From Ulvibacter litoralis (GTDB lineage: Bacteria > Bacteroidota > Bacteroidia > Flavobacteriales > Flavobacteriaceae), in NCBI RefSeq assembly GCF_900102055.1, contig NZ_FNBA01000002.1, positions 248,001 through 312,000 of the forward strand: a stretch of 64,000 nt of DNA, written 5' to 3'. Of the stretch, positions 43,807 through 52,010 are shown piece by piece. Every line of letters starts with the position of its first letter. Position 1 is the first letter of the stretch. A program made the position numbers and the translations under genes. The notes under the pieces were generated by a model, which saw only the letters and a list, made by a program, of their open reading frames with translations, was not told the DNA's origin and did not search any database.

Positions 43807-45615
43807 TTAGAATGAATATTTGCCTTCAGCTTTCACTTTTTCAGCAATTTCATTGCGCAAATCTACAATATCAGGGTAGTTTGCATATTTTGTAAATCGT
43901 TTAAGACCCATAAGCATCATACGTTGCTCGTCACCTTCTGCAAAAGAAATAATACTTTCTTTTCCTTTTTCTTCTACGATATCTACAGCGTGGTATAAAT
44001 ATAATTTTGCCATAGCAATTTGAGCCGATTGCTCTTTTTCGCCAAAGCGTTTTACATTTTTCTCTGTTCTTAAAATGGCAGATTCTGCCATATAGATTTC
44101 AATCAAAATATCGGCTGCAGCAATAAGTAATTGTTGGTGATCTTCTAATTGTGGTCCGTATTTTTGAACAGCACCACCCGCAACCATTAAGAAAGTCTTT
44201 TTAAGCTTCTGAATCATTTGCTTTTCTTCTGAAAATAATTCAGAATAATCGGGTGTTTCAAATGAAGGGATACCCATCAATTCTTCTTGTACTTTTTGAG
44301 CAGGACCTAATAAATCTACATGTCCTTTCATTGCTTTCTTAACCAACATACCTACTGAAAGCATACGATTAATTTCGTTGGTACCTTCATAAATACGTGC
44401 AATACGAGCATCTCTCCAAGCTGCCTCCATAGGAGTTTCTTCAGAGAATCCCATTCCACCAAAGATTTGAATTCCTTCATCGGCACAGTTTTGAACGTCT
44501 TCAGAAACGGCTACTTTCAGAATAGAACATTCAATAGCATATTCTTCAACACCTTTTAATTCAGCTTCTTGATGTGTGTTACCACCAGCAACTCGCATAT
44601 TGATTCTATCTTCAATATTTTTAGCAGCTCTGTACGTAGCAGATTCTCCAGCATAAGCACTAGTTGCCATTTCAGCTAATTTTACTTTTATAGCACCAAA
44701 TTCTGAAATAGCTGTATTAAATTGTTTACGCTCATTCGCATAGGTTACAGCAGTTGTTAGAATACGACGTTGCGAATCTAAACAAGCTCCCGCTAATTTA
44801 ATACGACCTACGTTAAGGGCGTTCATTGCAATTTTGAAGCCTTCTCCGCGACCTGCAAGCATATTTTCTACAGGAACTACTGTTTCGCTAAAAAAGACTT
44901 GACGTGTTGAAGAGGCACGAATTCCTAATTTGTGTTCTTCTTCACCTAATGTAATTCCATTTGAATTTTCTGGATTGTACTCTACGATAAATCCTGTAAT
45001 GTTTTTATCATTTTCAATTCGAGCAAAAACAATCATCAAGCTACAGAAACCTGCATTTGAGATCCACATCTTTTGTCCGTTAATTTTATACGATTTTCCA
45101 TCTTCCGATAGGGTAGCGGTTGTTTTTCCAGAATTTGCATCCGATCCTGCACCTGGTTCTGTTAAACAATACGCTCCAAACCATTCGCCTGTAGCCAATT
45201 TTGGAACATATTTTTTCTTTTGTTCTTCAGTACCATATAATGTAATAGGCATTGTACCAATTCCTGTGTGGGCACCAAAAGCAGTACTAAAAGAACCTGT
45301 TCCGCTAGAGATATAGTCACATGTAAGTAAGGTAGAAACAAATCCCATTCCTAGTCCAGCATATTCTTCAGGAACAGCTACTCCTAAAAAGCCAAGTTCA
45401 CCAGCTTTACGCATAACTTCTTCAGTTAAGGCATAATCTTTTGCTTCAAATCTTGCTCTGTGTGCTATAATTTCACGTTCGTTGAACTCCATTACAGCAT
45501 CTTTCATCATTTTCTGCTCTTCTGAAAAATCTTCAGGAGTAAATACGTCTTCGCATTTTGTTTCTTTTACTAAGAACTGACCTCCGCGTAGGATGTCTTT
45601 TTCTGTATCTGCCAT
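43807..45615 (-). CDS. fadE: Acyl-CoA dehydrogenase (beta-oxidation step 1)
   Basis: The 602-residue flavoenzyme has the three acyl-CoA dehydrogenase domains in its first 400 residues: YCLTEPGAGSDANSG, MWISNAGF, then the C-terminal helical domain with FGGMGFSEETPMEAAWRDARIARIYEGTNEINR. A helical tail (about 430-602) is extra to the classic size. That length and the order fadN-fadA-fadE match the Bacillus FadE group. It introduces the trans-2 double bond in acyl-CoA. It is the last gene of the operon, 120 bases after fadA; a palindromic repeat lies in that gap. Confidence 0.92.
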   Translation of the reverse strand: MADTEKDILRGGQFLVKETKCEDVFTPEDFSEEQKMMKDAVMEFNEREIIAHRARFEAKDYALTEEVMRKAGELGFLGVAVPEEYAGLGMGFVSTLLTCDYISSGTGSFSTAFGAHTGIGTMPITLYGTEEQKKKYVPKLATGEWFGAYCLTEPGAGSDANSGKTTATLSEDGKSYKINGQKMWISNAGFCSLMIVFARIENDKNITGFIVEYNPENSNGITLGEEEHKLGIRASSTRQVFFSETVVPVENMLAGRGEGFKIAMNALNVGRIKLAGACLDSQRRILTTAVTYANERKQFNTAISEFGAIKVKLAEMATSAYAGESATYRAAKNIEDRINMRVAGGNTHQEAELKGVEEYAIECSILKVAVSEDVQNCADEGIQIFGGMGFSEETPMEAAWRDARIARIYEGTNEINRMLSVGMLVKKAMKGHVDLLGPAQKVQEELMGIPSFETPDYSELFSEEKQMIQKLKKTFLMVAGGAVQKYGPQLEDHQQLLIAAADILIEIYMAESAILRTEKNVKRFGEKEQSAQIAMAKLYLYHAVDIVEEKGKESIISFAEGDEQRMMLMGLKRFTKYANYPDIVDLRNEIAEKVKAEGKYSF

Positions 45616-45653
45616 GTTTTTATTATCTAATTTGTTCTTTACTATTAATTTGT

Positions 45654-45726
45654 CTGTTCGAGCGCAGTCGAAAACTATTTTTTAGATATCCGGTCAATTA
45701 GGTCTCGACTGCACTCGACCGGACAG
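45654..45726. repeat. Imperfect palindromic intergenic repeat, copy 2
   Basis: A 73-bp element has arms CTGTTCGAGCGCAGTCGA at the left and TCGACTGCACTCGACCGGACAG-type sequence at the right. Its reverse complement matches the copy at 12960-13031 along most of its length (shared GTCGAG, CAGTCGAGACCT, ATTGA, TCTAA, CTCGAACA). It lies between fadA and fadE and would form a hairpin in the operon mRNA. Confidence 0.8.
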
Positions 45727-45735
45727 TAACTGTTT

Positions 45736-46926
45736 TTAATTCAAAAACTCAAAAATACCGCAAGCTCCTTGTCCGGTTCCAACGCACATAGTTACAGCAC
45801 CGTATTTTCCTTTCATATCGCGTTTGCGCATTTCATCAAACAATTGCACTGAAAGTTTTGCTCCTGTACATCCTAATGGGTGTCCCAATGCAATAGCTCC
45901 TCCATTTACATTAATAATGTCTGGATTCAACTTTAACTCTCTAATTACCGCTAAAGATTGTGACGCAAAGGCTTCGTTTAATTCAATTAACTCTAAATCT
46001 GATTGTTGTAAACCTGCTTGTTTTAGGGCTTTCGGAATTGCTTTTACAGGTCCTATTCCCATGATACGAGGTTCTACACCCGCTGCAGCGTAGTTTACCA
46101 GTCTTGCGATTGGCTCAAGGTTTAATTCTTTCACCATATCTTCACTCATTACCATAACAAAGGCAGCTCCATCACTCATTTGTGATGAGTTTCCAGCAGT
46201 TACACTTCCTCCAGCAGCAAATACAGCACGTAATTTTGCCAATGCTTCTTTGCTTGTCCCAGCACGTGGACCTTCATCTTTAGTAACGGTATATGATTTT
46301 GTTGCTTTTTTCCCGTTTGCATCTACATATGTTTGATCAACAGTAATAGGTACAATCTGATCTTGAAAACGATTTTCAGCTTGTGCTTTTAAAGCTTTCA
46401 TGTGCGAATTAAAAGCAAATTCATCTTGGTCTTCGCGAGATACGTTGAATTGTTTTGCAACTGCTTCAGCCGTATTTCCCATTCCCCAATAGTAATCTTC
46501 ATGTCCTGATTTTACAAGGTCGTAGTTCAATTCTGGTTTAAAACCTGTCATCGGAACCGAACTCATACTTTCAGCACCACCTGCGATAATACAATCTGCC
46601 ATTCCAGCTTGTATTTTTGCCGTAGCCATTCCGATCGTTTCAATACCTGACGAACAAAAACGGTTTACAGTAACACCAGGAACATCAACAATGTCTAATC
46701 CCATTAAGGATATAAGACGTGCCATGTTCAATCCTTGTGAACCTTCTGGCATTGCATTACCAACAATTACGTCGTCAATACGTTTCGGATCTAAGTTTGG
46801 CAATTCCTTCATCATGTACTTGATGGTTTCGGCAGCCAATTCGTCTGTTCTTTTAAAGCGGAAAACTCCTTTTGGTGCTTTACCAACTGCAGTTCTGTAT
46901 GCTTTTACTATATATGCTGTTTTCAT
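45736..46926 (-). CDS. fadA: Acetyl-CoA acyltransferase (3-ketoacyl-CoA thiolase)
   Basis: The 396-residue thiolase has the nucleophilic cysteine in VNRFCSSGIETIGMA (about residue 90), the histidine in GGAIALGHPLGCTGAKL, and the second cysteine in MCVGTGQGACGIF. It cleaves 3-ketoacyl-CoA with CoA to acetyl-CoA and a shortened acyl-CoA. It sits between fadN and fadE. All catalytic residues appear present and the length is that of the family. Confidence 0.95.
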   Translation of the reverse strand: MKTAYIVKAYRTAVGKAPKGVFRFKRTDELAAETIKYMMKELPNLDPKRIDDVIVGNAMPEGSQGLNMARLISLMGLDIVDVPGVTVNRFCSSGIETIGMATAKIQAGMADCIIAGGAESMSSVPMTGFKPELNYDLVKSGHEDYYWGMGNTAEAVAKQFNVSREDQDEFAFNSHMKALKAQAENRFQDQIVPITVDQTYVDANGKKATKSYTVTKDEGPRAGTSKEALAKLRAVFAAGGSVTAGNSSQMSDGAAFVMVMSEDMVKELNLEPIARLVNYAAAGVEPRIMGIGPVKAIPKALKQAGLQQSDLELIELNEAFASQSLAVIRELKLNPDIINVNGGAIALGHPLGCTGAKLSVQLFDEMRKRDMKGKYGAVTMCVGTGQGACGIFEFLN

Positions 46927-47005
46927 TTTTTTTCGATTTTTTTAGATTTTTAGGTAGTTTGATTTTGGAATTTCTAACAATAGAGCATTCCTATAATCCA
47001 ACGAT

Positions 47006-49414
47006 CTAATTTCTTAAAGGTTTTCCTTTCGTTAACATGTGTTGTAATCTTTCTAATGTTTTACGTTCTCCACATAAACTCAAGAAAGCTTCTCTTTCTA
47101 AATCTAACAAGTATTGTTCAGACACAAGTGTTGGTTCAGATAAATCACCACCCGCCATTACGTAGGCAAGTTTATTGGCAATTTTATTGTCGTGTTCGCT
47201 AATATAGTTACTGTCTTTCATCGAGTCAGTTCCCACTAAGAACATACCTAAAGCCTGTTTTCCTAAAACTTTTACGTCGTTTCGTTTTACAGGTTTTGTG
47301 TATCCTTGGTCTGCCATCATTCTAGCAACTGCTTTCGCTGTTGCAATTTGTCTGTCTTTATTTACCACTACGATGTCCTTTCCAGGTAATAAAATTCCTG
47401 AATCGTAGGCTTCATAAGCAGAAGTAGATACTTTAGCCATTCCTATGGTTAAGAAATACTCTTGCAAGGTGTTTAATTCAACATCTCCTTTTCTAAAGGT
47501 GTCACTTGCTCTAAGTGCCATTTCTTTAGATCCTCCACCGCCAGGAATTACTCCAACGCCAAATTCTACAAGACCAATATAACTTTCAGCAGCAGCAACT
47601 ACTTTATCTGCATGCAATGTCATTTCGCAACCTCCACCTAGCGTCATTCCATGAGGAGCGACTACAGTAGGAATAGAGGAGTAGCGCAAACGCATACAAC
47701 TATCTTGGAAATACTTAATAGCAGCATTCAGTTCGTCGTATTCTTGTTCGGCAGCCATCATAAAAATCATTCCGATATTTGCACCCACAGAGAAGTTTGG
47801 TCCTTGATTTCCGACTACTAATCCGTCAAAATCTTTTTCAGCAATATCAATTGCTTTGTTTAATCCGGCAAGAACGTCGCCTCCAATGCTATTCATTTTG
47901 CTTTGGAATTCTACATTTAAAATTCCGTCGCCTAAATCTTCAACAACAACGCCACTATTTTTAAATACTTCGGAAGATTTTCTAATGTTATCTAAAATGA
48001 TAAATGAATCTTGTCCTGGTATTTTTACATATTTTTTCTGCGGAATGTCATAATAATAAGTAGCACCGTCTTTCACAGTATAGAAAGACTCTACACCTGA
48101 AGCAAGCATTTCTTCAATCCAAGCGGCAGGTTCTTTTCCTAAATCTTTAATAAGTTGTATTCCAGCGTTAACACCAACAGCATCCCAGATTTGGAAGGGT
48201 CCGTGTTCCCAACCGAAACCAGCTTTCATAGCGTCGTCAATTTTGTAAAACTCGTCAGTAATTTCAGGAATACGTTTTGAAACATAAGCAAACATACTTC
48301 CGAAGCTTTTTTGGTAGAATTCACCTGCTTTGTCTTTTCCTTTAACTAACACTTTAAAACGATCGGCTACTTTGTCGATGGTTTTAGTAAGTTCTAAGGT
48401 TGCGAAACTGGCTCTTTTTCCTTTACGGTATTCTAAAGTGTCAAGGTCTAATCCTAAAATTTCACTACTTCCGTCTGCGTTTTTTACTTTTTTGTAAAAC
48501 CCTTGTCCAGATTTACTACCCAACCATTTATTTTCCATCAAAGTATTGATGAAGTCTGGCAATTTGAAAATATCGTGTTCTTCGTCGTTCGGGCAATTTT
48601 CATAAATACCGTTAGCAACGTGTACTAAAGTGTCTAATCCAACTACATCTACGGTTCTGAAGGTAGCAGATTTTGGACGTCCAATAACAGGACCTGTTAA
48701 TTTATCTACTTCTTCAATGGTAAGTCCCATTTCTTTTACAAGGTGGAACAGACTTTGAATTCCGAAGATACCGATACGGTTTCCAATAAATGCAGGGGTA
48801 TCTTTAGCGATTACCGAAGTTTTTCCGAGGAATTTTTCTCCGTAACCATTCAAGAAATCTAATACTTCAGTTGAAGTTTCAGGTCCAGGAATGATTTCAA
48901 ATAATTTTAAATAACGTGGTGGGTTAAAGAAGTGCGTTCCGCAGAAATGCTTTTTAAAGTCATCGCTTCTACCTTCACTCATAAACTTAATAGGAATACC
49001 AGAGGTGTTTGAAGTAATCAACGTTCCTGGTGTTCTGTGTTTTTCAAGATTGTCAAACACTATTTTTTTAATGTCTAGACGCTCTACAACTACTTCGATA
49101 ATCCAATCTACTTCCGATACTTTTGCAATATCGTCTTCCAAATTTCCCGTTGAAATTCGCTTCGCGAAATCAATGTGATATAAAGGAGCTGGCTTCGATT
49201 TAATAGCTTTTGCTAAATCGTCATTTACCAAACGGTTACGAACAACTTTGTCTTCTAGTGTTAGTCCTTTCGCTTTTTCTTTGTCGTTTAATTCGCGAGG
49301 TACAATATCTAGTAATAGTACTTCTACACCAATATTGGCAAAATGGCAAGCAATACCGCTTCCCATGATACCGGAACCAATAACGGCTACTTTGTTTATT
49401 CTTCTTTTTGACAT
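47006..49414 (-). CDS. fadN: 3-hydroxyacyl-CoA dehydrogenase/enoyl-CoA hydratase (FadN-type)
   Basis: The 802-residue bifunctional enzyme begins with the NAD-binding dehydrogenase domain (VAVIGSGIMGSGIACHFA, residues 8-25) and its C-terminal dehydrogenase parts (about 190-420). It ends with a crotonase-type hydratase domain (about 490-720), with the oxyanion-type GANIGMIF and HGMTLGGGCEMTLHADKVV. This order is the reverse of E. coli FadB and matches Bacillus FadN. It performs hydration and NAD-dependent oxidation of the acyl chain. It starts two bases after the MarR stop codon and is followed by fadA and fadE. Confidence 0.92.
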   Translation of the reverse strand: MSKRRINKVAVIGSGIMGSGIACHFANIGVEVLLLDIVPRELNDKEKAKGLTLEDKVVRNRLVNDDLAKAIKSKPAPLYHIDFAKRISTGNLEDDIAKVSEVDWIIEVVVERLDIKKIVFDNLEKHRTPGTLITSNTSGIPIKFMSEGRSDDFKKHFCGTHFFNPPRYLKLFEIIPGPETSTEVLDFLNGYGEKFLGKTSVIAKDTPAFIGNRIGIFGIQSLFHLVKEMGLTIEEVDKLTGPVIGRPKSATFRTVDVVGLDTLVHVANGIYENCPNDEEHDIFKLPDFINTLMENKWLGSKSGQGFYKKVKNADGSSEILGLDLDTLEYRKGKRASFATLELTKTIDKVADRFKVLVKGKDKAGEFYQKSFGSMFAYVSKRIPEITDEFYKIDDAMKAGFGWEHGPFQIWDAVGVNAGIQLIKDLGKEPAAWIEEMLASGVESFYTVKDGATYYYDIPQKKYVKIPGQDSFIILDNIRKSSEVFKNSGVVVEDLGDGILNVEFQSKMNSIGGDVLAGLNKAIDIAEKDFDGLVVGNQGPNFSVGANIGMIFMMAAEQEYDELNAAIKYFQDSCMRLRYSSIPTVVAPHGMTLGGGCEMTLHADKVVAAAESYIGLVEFGVGVIPGGGGSKEMALRASDTFRKGDVELNTLQEYFLTIGMAKVSTSAYEAYDSGILLPGKDIVVVNKDRQIATAKAVARMMADQGYTKPVKRNDVKVLGKQALGMFLVGTDSMKDSNYISEHDNKIANKLAYVMAGGDLSEPTLVSEQYLLDLEREAFLSLCGERKTLERLQHMLTKGKPLRN

Positions 49415-49416
49415 GT

Positions 49417-49866
49417 TTATGTTATTTTTTCTGTGGTATAAATCTTTTTATTATTGATAAGCTCAAGGATTGTTTGAGCGACATCTTTAAATGTATTTAA
49501 GTCTTCTTCAGGAATTGATTCCTTTACAACTTCATCAAAACGTAAGACTACTTTTTTTGAAAAGTCTCTCATTTCTTTTCCGAAGGGAGTTAAATGAATC
49601 AAAACACCTCGGCCGTCTAAAGGATTTGGCTTTCGCTCTATAAGTCCTTTTTCTTCCATTATTTTTAAGGTACGTGATAGGCTTGTAGCTTCCATTCCCA
49701 TTTTTGGGCCTAATGCTGTTGAAGGTGTACCTTCTTCAGGATCGATACTAATTAAAGCAAAACCAGTTGCCATTGTGCTACCTTCTTTACTAGCTTCTTC
49801 GTTGTACATTTTCATGACACTCATCCAAGTCGTGCGCAGTACATAATCTATCGTTTTTTCTTTCAA
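49417..49866 (-). CDS. MarR-family regulator of the fad operon
   Basis: The 149-residue protein has the winged-helix layout of MarR: ALGPKMGMEATSLSRTLKIM as recognition part, then the wing EKGLIERKPNPLDGRGVLIHL, and flanking dimerisation helices. It is first in the operon, so autoregulation is likely. A 16-bp palindrome suited to a MarR dimer lies just upstream of its -7 box. The effector is probably an acyl-CoA or fatty acid, judged only from the genes it precedes. Confidence 0.93.
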   Translation of the reverse strand: MKEKTIDYVLRTTWMSVMKMYNEEASKEGSTMATGFALISIDPEEGTPSTALGPKMGMEATSLSRTLKIMEEKGLIERKPNPLDGRGVLIHLTPFGKEMRDFSKKVVLRFDEVVKESIPEEDLNTFKDVAQTILELINNKKIYTTEKIT

Positions 49867-49893
49867 TGAAGTTTTCGTTTTCTATCAGAAAAT

Positions 49894-49901
49894 CAAAGTT
49901 A
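49894..49901 (-). promoter_or_regulatory. Candidate -7 promoter box of the fad operon
   Basis: On the minus strand TAACTTTG (CAAAGTTA on the plus strand) matches TAnnTTTG, 28 bases upstream of marR. The palindrome at 49911-49926 overlaps the place where the -33 region would be. Confidence 0.6.
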
Positions 49902-49910
49902 CGAAAAAAT

Positions 49911-49926
49911 ACTATGCACGCATAGT
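49911..49926. promoter_or_regulatory. MarR operator-like palindrome
   Basis: ACTATGC-AC-GCATAGT is a perfect 7-bp inverted repeat with a two-base spacer, between the -7 box and the expected -33 region of the fad operon promoter. Binding by the MarR protein would repress its own operon. No second copy was seen near the acyl-CoA ligase gene. Confidence 0.65.
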
Positions 49927-49983
49927 AAATAGTGGTATATTTTTATGATTGAATGTTAAGAAATTGGTTTTAATGATATAAAC

Positions 49984-50018
49984 AAAAAAAGAGCCTTAGT
50001 TGGAAGGCTCTTTTTTTT
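49984..50018 (-). terminator. Terminator of the acyl-CoA ligase gene
   Basis: AAAAAAAGAGCCTT and AAGGCTCTTTTTTTT form a 14-bp stem around AGTTGG. Transcribed leftward, it ends the acyl-CoA ligase mRNA, 28 bases after its stop codon. Confidence 0.92.
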
Positions 50019-50045
50019 ATTTAAAGTATGGTATAAAGGTGAAGT

Positions 50046-51824
50046 TTATCCTCTTCCATATAGCTTTTCATACAAATCTTTGTACATCGTCTTTATAACT
50101 TTACGTTTCGCTTTCATGGTGGGAGTAAGTTGTCCGCCTTCAATACTCCAAACATCTGGTGTTAATTGAAAGGTTTTTACTTTTTCCCATTTTCCAAATT
50201 TCTCATTGTGAATATCAATTTCCTTTTGGATACGTGCAATTAGTTCTTCATTTTTAATCGCTTCTTTTGGGTCGGTCGGAATGTTCTTTCCTTTTTTCTC
50301 AGACCATGAAGCAACAAATTCCCATGACGGCTGAATTAGCGCAGCGGGCATTTTTTCACCTTCACCTACAACAAGAATCTGCTCAATGAAGTGTGATTGC
50401 TTCATTTCATTTTCAATGAGTTGAGGCGCTACATATTTTCCACCACTGGTTTTAAACATGGATTTTTTACGATCGGTAATTTTTAAGAAACCGTCGCTAT
50501 CTACTTCTCCAATATCTCCTGTGTGGAAATAGCCATTTTTAAGAACTTCTTCGGTTTGTTCTTTATCTTTATAGTAACCCATCATTACTTGTGGGCCTTT
50601 GATTAAGATTTCTCCGTCTTCTGCAATTTTAATTTCAGTCTCTGGCAATGCTTTTCCAACAGTTCCAATTCTGAAACCTCCATTGCGCATATCGTTTACA
50701 GATACTACGGGAGATGTTTCAGTAAGACCATATCCTTCCATTACTGGGCAACCTGCAGCATTAAATACACGAGCCAGACGTGGTTGTAACGCAGCACTTC
50801 CAGATGCGATGGCTTTTAAGTTGCCTCCTAAGGCTTCTTGCCATTTGCTAAATATAAGTTTACGGGCAATTTTCAGTTTAAATTCATAAAAAGCCCCGTT
50901 TTGACCATACGGTTCCCATTGTAATCCAAGCTCAACAGCCCAGAAAAACAATTTCTTTTTAATACCCGTTAAATCGGTTCCTTTCGCAATAATTTTATCG
51001 TACACTTTTTCAAGTAAACGTGGTACGGCACTCATAACATCTGGTTGCACCTCTTTTAAATTATCACTTATAGTTTCTAAGCTTTCAGCAAAATGAATGC
51101 TTGTTCCGCAGTATTGGTACATGTACAATAACATACGTTCGTAAATATGACATACTGGTAGAAAACTTAAAGCTTTCGAATTTCCTAAATCTATTGGCAA
51201 TCTAGTTTCACTAAATATTGCATTACTCGCAATGTTTTTGTGCGAAAGCATTACTCCTTTAGGTCTTCCTGTTGTACCAGAGGTATAAATAAGGGTTGCT
51301 AAGTCATTTTCAGTTACCGCTTCTTTACGTGCTTCAACATCTTCTTGGTTGCTTTCGTCGGCACCTAGTTCTAAAACGTCGGTCCAGTTTGAACAACCGT
51401 CTATTTTCTCGAAACAATACACACCTTTTAAAGAAGGTACGTTTCCTTTTATTTTATTTACTTTTTCGAATACTTCTTGACAAGAAACAAAACAGTATTT
51501 TGATTCACTGTGATTTAAAACGTATTCGTAATCTTCTTCTGAAATGGTTGGGTAAATTGGCACATCTTGCGCACCTGTTTGAAGAATTCCAATATCACAA
51601 ATATTCCATTCAGTTCTATTGGTCATCGAAATAATAGCGACTTTATCATTAGCCTCAACTCCTAAACGAAGTAACCCTCGACTAATAGCATTTGCTTTGT
51701 CTAGATATTCTTGTGTAGATGTTCCTACCCATTTGCCCTCAATTTTTGTTACTAATGCATTTGCTTGAGGATATTTTTCTAATTGGTAGTATGGGAAGTC
51801 AAAAAGTCGTTTTACGTCTGTCAT
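50046..51824 (-). CDS. fadD: Long-chain fatty acid-CoA ligase
   Basis: The 592-residue enzyme is of the AMP-forming ligase family. It has the ATP-binding LIYTSGTTGRPKGVMLS (about 184-200), YGLTETSPV, the hinge aspartate in TGDIGEVDSDGFLKITDRKK, and the C-terminal region with FKTSGGKYVAPQLIE. Its size and motifs match the long-chain acyl-CoA ligases common in Bacteroidota. It activates free fatty acids for the neighbouring beta-oxidation operon, although it has its own transcript. A box close to the -7 consensus (TAATTTG) lies upstream but lacks one base. Confidence 0.92.
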   Translation of the reverse strand: MTDVKRLFDFPYYQLEKYPQANALVTKIEGKWVGTSTQEYLDKANAISRGLLRLGVEANDKVAIISMTNRTEWNICDIGILQTGAQDVPIYPTISEEDYEYVLNHSESKYCFVSCQEVFEKVNKIKGNVPSLKGVYCFEKIDGCSNWTDVLELGADESNQEDVEARKEAVTENDLATLIYTSGTTGRPKGVMLSHKNIASNAIFSETRLPIDLGNSKALSFLPVCHIYERMLLYMYQYCGTSIHFAESLETISDNLKEVQPDVMSAVPRLLEKVYDKIIAKGTDLTGIKKKLFFWAVELGLQWEPYGQNGAFYEFKLKIARKLIFSKWQEALGGNLKAIASGSAALQPRLARVFNAAGCPVMEGYGLTETSPVVSVNDMRNGGFRIGTVGKALPETEIKIAEDGEILIKGPQVMMGYYKDKEQTEEVLKNGYFHTGDIGEVDSDGFLKITDRKKSMFKTSGGKYVAPQLIENEMKQSHFIEQILVVGEGEKMPAALIQPSWEFVASWSEKKGKNIPTDPKEAIKNEELIARIQKEIDIHNEKFGKWEKVKTFQLTPDVWSIEGGQLTPTMKAKRKVIKTMYKDLYEKLYGRG

Positions 51825-51887
51825 ATTATGTATTATTGTAGGAGGTGCAAATTATGAATTTTTTTTTAGATTTTGTAAGAAATAAAA

Positions 51888-51913
51888 AAAGGAGCTGTTG
51901 AAAGCTCCTTTTA
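51888..51913 (-). terminator. Terminator of purL
   Basis: AAAAGGAGCT (51888-51897) and AGCTCCTTTT (51904-51913) form a perfect 10-bp stem around GTTGAA, with T residues beyond in the minus direction. It lies about 100 bases after the purL stop codon. Confidence 0.88.
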
Positions 51914-52010
51914 AAATTACATAATATTTTGATATATTCTTATTAAAATGATTACTTGTTTTGTAATCCAATGATTTATTCGATGTTAAAATCAGAATCT
52001 GAAAAAAGAT

